From NCBI GenBank assembly GCA_945868935.1, contig CAMBNE010000017.1, positions 1-10,507 of the forward strand: DNA of 10,507 nt, given 5' to 3'. Shown piece by piece: positions 5,219 to 10,507 of the stretch. Position 1 is the stretch's first letter; the number at the start of each line of letters is the position of its first letter. Both the position numbers and the translations under genes were made by a program. The notes below the pieces were generated by a model. The model had not been told where the DNA came from. It made no database searches and saw only the letters and a program-made list of their open reading frames with translations. This stretch comes from an uncultured Clostridia bacterium. Its GTDB lineage: Bacteria > Bacillota > Clostridia > Oscillospirales > Acutalibacteraceae.

Positions 5219-6148
5219 ATGAAAAAGGTATTAAGCAAAATTACGGCAATTACTGTTATGAGCGCTCTTGCAGTTACAGCATTCGCAGGCTGCGGCGGAA
5301 ACTCATCATCAAATTCATCGGAAACATCAGGCGCAGCTGCAACATCGGCTGAAAGCGCAGCATTTGACACAAGCAAAACAATTGCAGTTGTTACAAGAGA
5401 AGAAGGCTCAGGCACAAGAGATGCTTTCACAGAGCTTACAGGCGTTCTTGTAAAGGAAAACGGCACAAAGACCGATAACACAACTTCATCTGCTGTTACA
5501 ATCAACAGCACAGAGGCTGTTATCACAAACGTAAAGGACAACGACGCCGCAATCGGCTACATTTCACTCGGCTCTTTAAACGACACCGTAAAGGCTGTTA
5601 AGGTTGGCTCGGTTGAGGCTACTGCAGAAAACGTAAAATCAGGCGATTATGTAATCAGCCGTCCGTTCAACATTGCATACAAGGGCGAATTAAGCGAGGT
5701 TGCACAGGACTTTGTTGACTACATATTAAGCTCTGACGGTCAGGCTGTTGTATCGGGCGAGGGTTACGTTGCTGTTACAGAGAACGAGGCTTACAACGGC
5801 AAAAAGCCTGAGGGCAAAATCAGCGTTGCAGGTTCATCTTCGGTATCTCCCGTAATGGAAAAGCTTGCAGAGGCTTATCAGAAGGTAAACACAAACGCAA
5901 AGGTTGAAATCCAGACCTCAGACTCATCAGCAGGTATGCAGGCTGCAATGGAAGGCACCTGCGATATCGGTATGGCTTCACGTGAATTAAAGGACGAAGA
6001 AGCAAGCTCACTTAAATCAATTACAATCGCAAAAGACGGTATTGCAATTATTGTAAACACAGCCAACACCTGCGACGACCTCACTGTTGACCAGATTAAA
6101 TCAATCTACACAGGTGAAACAACTGTATGGAGTGACGTAATTAAATGA
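5219..6148 (+). CDS. pstS: Phosphate-binding lipoprotein PstS, apparently circularly permuted
   Basis: This extracellular phosphate receptor of the Pst ABC transporter has 309 residues. It has a lipoprotein signal with the lipidated Cys at 25 (AFAGC) and a Ser/Ala-rich linker to about 50. The order of the two halves is unusual. IAVVTREEGSGTRDAF, with the phosphate-contacting R-x3-SGT motif, comes first (55-70). SRPFNI (147-152) and the helix EVAQDFVDYIL (160-170) follow. Only then comes ISVAGSSSVSPVMEKLAEAY (201-220), normally the N-terminal start. QTSDSSAGMQAAMEGTCDIGMASR follows (232-255). The protein ends at DQIKSIYTGETTVWSDVIK, where ordinary PstS continues into the REEGSGTR strand. All binding elements are present once, so function is probably kept. 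AAGGAG lies 8 bases before the ATG. The stop overlaps the pstC start (ATGA). Confidence 0.92.
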   Translation: MKKVLSKITAITVMSALAVTAFAGCGGNSSSNSSETSGAAATSAESAAFDTSKTIAVVTREEGSGTRDAFTELTGVLVKENGTKTDNTTSSAVTINSTEAVITNVKDNDAAIGYISLGSLNDTVKAVKVGSVEATAENVKSGDYVISRPFNIAYKGELSEVAQDFVDYILSSDGQAVVSGEGYVAVTENEAYNGKKPEGKISVAGSSSVSPVMEKLAEAYQKVNTNAKVEIQTSDSSAGMQAAMEGTCDIGMASRELKDEEASSLKSITIAKDGIAIIVNTANTCDDLTVDQIKSIYTGETTVWSDVIK

Positions 6149-7014
6149 GATTGAAAACGTTCAGAGAAAGGGCTATGCAGGGAGTTTTCTTCCTGACAGC
6201 CCTTGCGAGCATTGCTGCGGTTGCAGTAATCTGTGTTTTCCTGTTTATTAACGGTGTGCCTGCGATGGCTGAAATCGGATTTTTTGATTTTATCGGAGGT
6301 CAGAAGTGGGCACCTACAAATGTTCCTGCAAGCTACGGCATATTTGATATGATTGTGGCAAGCGTTTACGTTACGGCAGGAGCTATCGTAATCGGCGTTC
6401 CGATTGGTATTCTTACGGCAGTTTTTCTTGCAAGATTCTGCCCGAAGCCGCTGTACAAAATCTTAAAGCCTGCTACCGAATTGCTTGCAGGAATTCCCTC
6501 TATCGTTTACGGCTTTTTCGGACTTATGGTAGTTGTTCCGTTTATCCGTGACAACTTCGGCGGCTTCGGCTCAAGCTGGCTTGCGGCGTCAATCGTACTC
6601 GGCATTATGATTCTTCCTACTATCATAGGCGTTTCGGAGTCGGCGATAAGAGCAGTACCCGAAAGCTACTTTGAGGGTGCGCTCGCACTCGGAGCAACAA
6701 AGGAAAGAAGCGTTTTCAAGACTATTCTTCCTGCGTCAAAGTCGGGTGTGCTTGCGGCTGTCGTTCTCGGAATAGGCAGAGCACTCGGCGAAACAATGGC
6801 TGTTGTGCTCATTGCAGGAAATCAGGTTCAGATTCCCACAAAGCTTACCGACGGACTGAGAACGCTGACTGCAAATATCGTGCTTGAAATGGGATATTCA
6901 ACAGGTCTGCACCGTCAGGCGCTTATTGCAACGGGCGTGGTGCTGTTTGTATTTATCCTGCTGATTACGCTTTCAATGCAGGCTATAAAGAGTAGGAGTG
7001 AAAAGCATGGCTGA
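6145..7014 (+). CDS. pstC: Phosphate ABC transporter permease PstC
   Basis: PstC is one of the two membrane subunits that form the phosphate channel together with PstA. At 289 residues it has the usual length. It shows an N-terminal helix at about 13-36, a periplasmic-side loop with GFFDFIGGQKWAPT (45-58), and helices at about 70-98, 115-133, 147-163, 200-225 and 258-280. The cytoplasmic EAA loop that contacts the ATPase is at about 177-205 (EGALALGATKERSVFKTILPASKSG). The motif ATELLAGIPSIVYGFFG (110-126) is typical of Pst permeases. The start overlaps the pstS stop by 4 bases (ATGA), with GGAGTGA (6129-6135) as ribosome binding site inside pstS. The end overlaps pstA by 8 bases. This packing implies translational coupling. 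Confidence 0.96.
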   Translation: MRLKTFRERAMQGVFFLTALASIAAVAVICVFLFINGVPAMAEIGFFDFIGGQKWAPTNVPASYGIFDMIVASVYVTAGAIVIGVPIGILTAVFLARFCPKPLYKILKPATELLAGIPSIVYGFFGLMVVVPFIRDNFGGFGSSWLAASIVLGIMILPTIIGVSESAIRAVPESYFEGALALGATKERSVFKTILPASKSGVLAAVVLGIGRALGETMAVVLIAGNQVQIPTKLTDGLRTLTANIVLEMGYSTGLHRQALIATGVVLFVFILLITLSMQAIKSRSEKHG

Positions 7015-7915
7015 TAAGAATACTTCGGCGGTGATTGACGATATTAAGCCGATTAACAAAGTAACCTTTAAACAGCGTATGATTTCGTACAAAAGAAAAC
7101 CTCTCTCCCTTGTTATGCTTTTGCTGGTTGCTTTGGCGGCTTTGCTTTCTGCGGCGGCGCTTGTTTTCATTATAGTATATGTGCTTGTTCGAGGAATACC
7201 AAACCTCACTCCCGAGCTTTTTGCGCTTACGTATAACAGCGACAACGTTTCGTGTATGCCGTCAATCATCAACACGATTGTGCTGACACTTCTGACTCTT
7301 TTAATAGCTGTTCCGTTCGGTATCGGTGCGGCAATTTACCTTGCCGAGTATGCAAAAAAGGGCAACAGGCTTGTAAAGGTTATCCGCACAATGGCTGAAA
7401 CACTGGCAGGAATTCCGTCAATTGTTTACGGTCTTTTCGGTATGCTGTTCTTTGTTTATGCTCTTAACTGGGGCTATTCACTGCTTGCCGGTGCATTTAC
7501 CCTTGCAATTATGGTTCTGCCTACTATTATGCGTACAACCGAGGAAGCACTTCTCACCGTTCCCGACTCATACAGAGAGGGAAGCTACGGCTTGGGTGCA
7601 GGAAAGCTGAGGACAATTGTAAGGATTATTCTTCCGAGCGCAATGCCCGGTATTCTTGCAGGAGTTATTCTTGCGGTGGGCAGAATTGTCGGCGAAACTG
7701 CGGCTCTGATTTACACCTACGGCTCTGCAACAGGCTATGCAACGGGACTGTTCAATTCGGGACGTTCGCTTGCAGTGCATATGTATGTCCTGACAAACGA
7801 GGGACTTCACACCGACCAGGCTTGGGGAACGGCTGTTGTTCTGCTTGTGCTTGTGTTCGGAATCAACACTCTTTCGGCATTCATTGCGAAAAAGCTCGGA
7901 AACAAGAAAGGATAA
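7007..7915 (+). CDS. pstA: Phosphate ABC transporter permease PstA
   Basis: This is the second channel subunit of the Pst transporter, 302 residues, in the inner (only) membrane. An N-terminal cytoplasmic tail of about 30 residues leads into helices at about 34-62, 88-115, 133-151, 158-174, 213-240 and 276-293. The EAA loop is REGSYGLGAGKLRTIVRIILPS (190-211), and MAETLAGIPSIVYGLFG (129-145) parallels the PstC motif. The ATG at 7007 is chosen because AGGAG (6994-6998) lies 8 bases before it. A GTG at 6998 would start inside that ribosome binding site. It overlaps pstC by 8 bases and is followed by pstB after 9 bases. Confidence 0.95.
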   Translation: MADKNTSAVIDDIKPINKVTFKQRMISYKRKPLSLVMLLLVALAALLSAAALVFIIVYVLVRGIPNLTPELFALTYNSDNVSCMPSIINTIVLTLLTLLIAVPFGIGAAIYLAEYAKKGNRLVKVIRTMAETLAGIPSIVYGLFGMLFFVYALNWGYSLLAGAFTLAIMVLPTIMRTTEEALLTVPDSYREGSYGLGAGKLRTIVRIILPSAMPGILAGVILAVGRIVGETAALIYTYGSATGYATGLFNSGRSLAVHMYVLTNEGLHTDQAWGTAVVLLVLVFGINTLSAFIAKKLGNKKG

Positions 7916-7924
7916 TCTTAACAG

Positions 7925-8674
7925 ATGGATAAGTTTACTATAGATAATATGAATCTTTATTACGGCAAGTTTCACGCCCTTAAGGACGTGACTTTGCATA
8001 TGCCGAAAAATAAGATTACTGCTTTTATCGGACCGTCAGGCTGCGGAAAGTCAACTCTGCTTAAGTCGCTCAACAGAATGAACGATCTTGTTGAGGGCTG
8101 TAAGATTACGGGTGACATACGACTTGACGGAACGGATATTTACGGCAATATGGATATTAACGTACTGCGCAAGAGAGTCGGTATGGTTTTTCAGAAGGCT
8201 AATCCGTTTCCGATGAGCGTGTATGACAATATCGCCTTTGGTCCGAGAACTCACGGAATCAAGAAAAAGAGCGAGCTTGACCAAATTGTTGAGCAGTCGT
8301 TAAGGGACGCCGCAATCTGGGATGAGCTTAAGGACAGACTCAAAAAGAGTGCGCTCGGTCTTTCGGGCGGTCAGCAGCAGCGACTCTGTATTGCAAGAGC
8401 GCTTGCGGTAAAGCCCGAGGTTCTGCTTATGGACGAGGCAACCTCTGCGCTTGACCCGATTTCTACGGGCAAGATTGAGGAGCTTTGCCTTAAGCTCAAG
8501 GAAGAATACACAATAATTATGGTTACTCACAATATGCAGCAGGCGTTGCGTATTTCCGACAACACTGCGTTTTTCCTGCTCGGCGAAATGGTTGAGTACA
8601 ACACAACAGACGCTGTATTTTCATCTCCGCAGGATAAGCGTACTGAAGAATACATTACGGGAAGGTTCGGCTAA
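7925..8674 (+). CDS. pstB: Phosphate ABC transporter ATPase PstB
   Basis: This cytoplasmic ATPase powers phosphate import by dimerising under PstCA. It is 249 residues long, the family norm. Every ABC motif is intact: Walker [10 protein letters not shown] (36-44), Q-loop Q90, signature LSGGQQQR (146-153), Walker B VLLMDE (166-171), D-loop SALD (174-177) and the switch His202. The segment [20 protein letters not shown] (89-108) is characteristic of PstB among ABC ATPases. The ribosome binding site AAAGGA (7907-7912) is 12 bases from the ATG, slightly long, so upstream coupling with pstA may help. The stop codon shares one base with the phoU start (TAATG). Confidence 0.97.
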   Translation: MDKFTIDNMNLYYGKFHALKDVTLHMPKNKITAFIGPSGCGKSTLLKSLNRMNDLVEGCKITGDIRLDGTDIYGNMDINVLRKRVGMVFQKANPFPMSVYDNIAFGPRTHGIKKKSELDQIVEQSLRDAAIWDELKDRLKKSALGLSGGQQQRLCIARALAVKPEVLLMDEATSALDPISTGKIEELCLKLKEEYTIIMVTHNMQQALRISDNTAFFLLGEMVEYNTTDAVFSSPQDKRTEEYITGRFG

Positions 8675-9318
8675 TGAGAGAATACTTTGACATTGAACTT
8701 GCAAATCTTAACAATCAGCTTATCGGAATGGGAACTCTTGTTGAGAGTGCGATTAAAAATGCCGTTGAAATTATTGCAAACAACAGCAGTGAGCTTCTTG
8801 AAAAGGCAAGAGAGCAGGAGGAGCTGATTAATACCTCAGAGAGGAAAATTCAGAATCACTGCATAAGGCTTTTGCTACATCAGGCACCTGTTGCAAACGA
8901 TTTGCGTGAGGTTTCTTCTGCACTCAAAATGATTACCGACCTTGAAAGAATCGGCGACCAGGCTATAGATATTGCCGAGGTTTCGCAGTATATCAAAAGC
9001 AGAAATAACGTTATTAACGTAACTCATATTGACGAAATGGCTTCTCAGGCTTCAAAAATGGTTACGCTTGCAATTGACGCCTTTGTAAAGAAGGACTTTG
9101 AGCTTGCAAAGAAGGTCAGCAAAAGCGACGACGTGATTGACGAGCTGTTTGACAAGGTCAAGAAAGAAACGGTTGAGATAATTCAGCGTGACAAGGCACT
9201 CGGCGAAGAGGCAATTGATTTGATGATGATTGCAAAGTACCTTGAAAGAATCGGCGACCACGCTGTTAATATTGCAGAGTGGGTTGCATTTTCGATTACG
9301 GGAAGCAGAGAGCTATGA
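8674..9318 (+). CDS. phoU: Phosphate signalling/transport regulator PhoU
   Basis: PhoU is a cytoplasmic metal-binding protein that links PstSCAB activity to the phosphate sensor kinase and restrains phosphate uptake when phosphate is plentiful. Its 214 residues form two tandem three-helix repeats, each with the metal-cluster motif. The first is DLREVSSALKMITDLERIGD with QAIDIAE (77-102) and the second YLERIGDHAVNIAE (189-202). Both copies are complete. The start codon overlaps the pstB stop by one base, so translation is probably coupled. It is the last gene of the pst transcript. No clear terminator follows, only a palindromic intergenic repeat. Confidence 0.95.
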   Translation: MREYFDIELANLNNQLIGMGTLVESAIKNAVEIIANNSSELLEKAREQEELINTSERKIQNHCIRLLLHQAPVANDLREVSSALKMITDLERIGDQAIDIAEVSQYIKSRNNVINVTHIDEMASQASKMVTLAIDAFVKKDFELAKKVSKSDDVIDELFDKVKKETVEIIQRDKALGEEAIDLMMIAKYLERIGDHAVNIAEWVAFSITGSREL

Positions 9319-9322
9319 GTTT

Positions 9323-9423
9323 AATTCGGAATTCGGAATGCGTAATTCGGAATTAATGGAGATACAATTTATGCATTTTGGCGAACACAGTTCGCCGCTG
9401 CACTTGCTACTCAACTATTAATT
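9323..9423. repeat. Palindromic intergenic element with 7-bp tandem repeats
   Basis: From 9323 to 9357 the sequence is five consecutive 7-mers: AATTCGG, AATTCGG, AATGCGT, AATTCGG, AATTAAT. A 7-bp-stem hairpin, GGCGAAC-ACA-GTTCGCC, lies at 9380-9396. At 9417-9423 ATTAATT is the inverse of the fifth heptad. The whole resembles a small MITE-like or dispersed intergenic repeat inserted between phoU and the response regulator gene. No T-run follows the hairpin and no open frame of note is present. Confidence 0.6.
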
Positions 9424-9435
9424 AAATTTCTATTA

Positions 9436-9463
9436 TTTACATTTTGTGCGGCTGTGGTATAAT
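9436..9463 (+). promoter_or_regulatory. Promoter of the phosphate two-component system
   Basis: TTTACA (9436-9441), a 16-base spacer and TATAAT (9458-9463), with extended -10 TGG, lie about 33 bases before the ATG at 9496. The regulator and kinase genes can therefore be transcribed independently of pst. The TTTACA also resembles a single PhoP half-site, so autoregulation is possible. Confidence 0.7.
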
Positions 9464-9495
9464 ATAGACAACAAAGCGAAACAGGAGTCAATAAA

Positions 9496-10167
9496 ATGCT
9501 TATTTATATTGTTGAAGACGATACTGATATAAGGGAGCTTGAAACCTATGCGCTGAAAAACAGCGGATATGAGGTGCAGAGCTTTGCCGAAAGCAAAAGC
9601 TTTTTCAAGGCTTGTACCACCCAGATACCACAGCTTGTAATTCTTGACGTAATGCTCCCCGATTTTGACGGACTTTCGGTGCTTGAAAAGCTAAGACAGG
9701 ACGCTGTTACAAAGTCTGTTCCCGTAATCCTTGTTACGGCAAAGGGCAGTGAAATGGACAAGGTAAAAGGTCTTGATATGGGTGCCGACGACTACATTAC
9801 AAAGCCGTTTTCGGTGCTTGAGCTTATTTCAAGAGTACGTGCAATTCTGAGAAGATGCTCCGTTGAAAACAAGCTTGACGTTATCACGCTCGGCGGAATT
9901 GTGTTTGACGACTCAAAGCACACCGTAACAAGCGACGGCGAGCCGTGTACGCTTACATATAAGGAATACGAGCTTTTAAAATATCTGCTCAAAAACAAGG
10001 GTATGGCGCTTACACGTGAGAATATTATTCTCAACGTCTGGGGCTACGACTTTGAGGGCGAGAGCAGAACAGTTGATATGCACATAACAACGCTTCGCCA
10101 GAAGCTCGGAAACTGCGGTAATCTTATCAAAACCGTCCGCAACGTCGGCTACAAGGCGGGTGAGTAA
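9496..10167 (+). CDS. phoB: PhoB/PhoP-type OmpR-family response regulator
   Basis: This 223-residue transcription factor is activated by phosphorylation. The receiver domain (about 1-118) has the acidic pocket E7-D8-D9, phosphoacceptor D51 in LVILDVMLPDFDG, switch T81 and conserved K103 in DDYITKPFS. The OmpR-type winged-helix domain (about 126-222) ends with NLIKTVRNVGYKAGE. The recognition-helix region is RTVDMHITTLRQKL. Its place after pstSCAB-phoU and before a PhoR-like kinase makes it the phosphate-starvation regulator, PhoB in proteobacterial naming and PhoP in Bacillus naming. The likely targets are the tandem repeats before pstS. AGGAG (9483-9487) lies 8 bases upstream of the ATG. The family alone would not prove the phosphate role; the neighbours do most of that work. 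Confidence 0.92.
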   Translation: MLIYIVEDDTDIRELETYALKNSGYEVQSFAESKSFFKACTTQIPQLVILDVMLPDFDGLSVLEKLRQDAVTKSVPVILVTAKGSEMDKVKGLDMGADDYITKPFSVLELISRVRAILRRCSVENKLDVITLGGIVFDDSKHTVTSDGEPCTLTYKEYELLKYLLKNKGMALTRENIILNVWGYDFEGESRTVDMHITTLRQKLGNCGNLIKTVRNVGYKAGE

Positions 10168-10171
10168 ATAA

Positions 10172-10507
10172 ATGAAACTGCGCAAAAAACTGCTAAAAAG
10201 ATTCTCCGTTGTAGCAACGGTTTCAATATTACTTACGGCTGTTTTTATGACAGCCGCTTTTTGGTTTGTGTATTCAAAGCAGGAGTCGTCAGACCTTGCT
10301 ATGCTGGCGCAGACCATTGCAAAAACGTATGATGTTAACAACGTAAAATCTCTTGAAAGTATAATTGCAGATGAAGATGTGAGAATTACGCTTATTGCAC
10401 CCGACGGCAATGTGCTTTATGACAGCGAGAGCGATTCTTCGGCTCTGCCGAATCATAACGACCGTCCTGAATTTAAAGAGGCACTTGAAAAGGGCGTAGG
10501 CTCAAGC
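10172..10507 (+). CDS. phoR: PhoR-type sensor histidine kinase, 3' end outside window (partial)
   Basis: The frame opens with ATG at 10172, four bases after the regulator's stop codon, with GGGTGAG as ribosome binding site. It continues open for 112 codons to the window edge. The visible protein has a basic start (MKLRKKLLKRF) and a transmembrane helix at about 12-34. The start of an extracytoplasmic sensor region follows, with RITLIAPDGNVLYDSESD and then PNHNDRPEFKEAL and GVGSS. That Asp-rich pattern is characteristic of Gram-positive PhoR-like kinases. The second membrane helix, HAMP/PAS, His-box and ATPase domains lie beyond the window. Together with the preceding gene it forms a two-component pair, presumably receiving its phosphate signal through PhoU and the Pst transporter. 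Confidence 0.88.
   Translation, partial: MKLRKKLLKRFSVVATVSILLTAVFMTAAFWFVYSKQESSDLAMLAQTIAKTYDVNNVKSLESIIADEDVRITLIAPDGNVLYDSESDSSALPNHNDRPEFKEALEKGVGSS

Noticed and set aside
6998..7006. Alternative GTG start for pstA at 6998.
   Set aside because: It overlaps the AGGAG ribosome binding site of the ATG at 7007.
9380..9396. Hairpin GGCGAAC-ACA-GTTCGCC as a phoU intrinsic terminator.
   Set aside because: Neither strand has a T-run after the stem, and it is embedded in the heptad-repeat element. It fits better as part of that repeat.

Overview
The window looks like chromosome from a low-to-moderate GC gut-type Clostridia member, most likely a Ruminococcus or other Oscillospiraceae relative. 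The pointers are a secreted protein ending in a type I dockerin, strong AGGAGG-type ribosome binding sites, TTGACA/TATAAT promoters often with an extended -10 (TGn), a Gram-positive PstS lipoprotein, and palindromic intergenic repeats of the kind common in these genomes. No taxon assignment could be checked by search.

Left part (1-3440), accessory in character. A small two-helix membrane protein (minus strand, running off the left edge) diverges from an XRE-family repressor gene. The AT-rich gap between them carries back-to-back promoters and a cluster of ACACTA/TTTAGTG half-sites. A bidirectional hairpin terminator separates the repressor gene from a convergent minus-strand gene for a secreted dockerin protein of unknown function. 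Next come a FabG-like short-chain dehydrogenase and an AT-rich Phd/YefM-RelE/ParE toxin-antitoxin pair whose palindromic operator overlaps its promoter. A strong bidirectional terminator follows.

Middle (3468-5218). A stand-alone TrpB2-type tryptophan synthase beta-like gene runs on the minus strand, with no trpA beside it. It diverges from the phosphate operon. The 377-base gap holds the trpB2 promoter with a 20-bp imperfect palindrome, an 8-bp inverted repeat, 11-bp tandem repeats that resemble PhoP boxes, and a 78-base structured repeat in the probable pst leader.

Right part (5219-10507) is a complete phosphate-starvation block on the plus strand: pstS-pstC-pstA-pstB-phoU, tightly packed (4-base, 8-base and 1-base overlaps and one 9-base gap). 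After a heptad-repeat palindromic element comes a PhoB/PhoP-type response regulator with its own promoter, then the start of a PhoR-type sensor kinase cut by the right edge. PstS binds extracellular phosphate, PstCA forms the channel, PstB powers it, PhoU links transporter state to the sensor, and the two-component pair probably drives the pst promoter.

The most notable observations are the apparently circularly permuted PstS and the pst-leader repeat, whose two arms differ by a base-pair swap that preserves their local hairpins. I see no convincing wholly new system. The TA pair, XRE module and Pst/Pho block are recognisable types.
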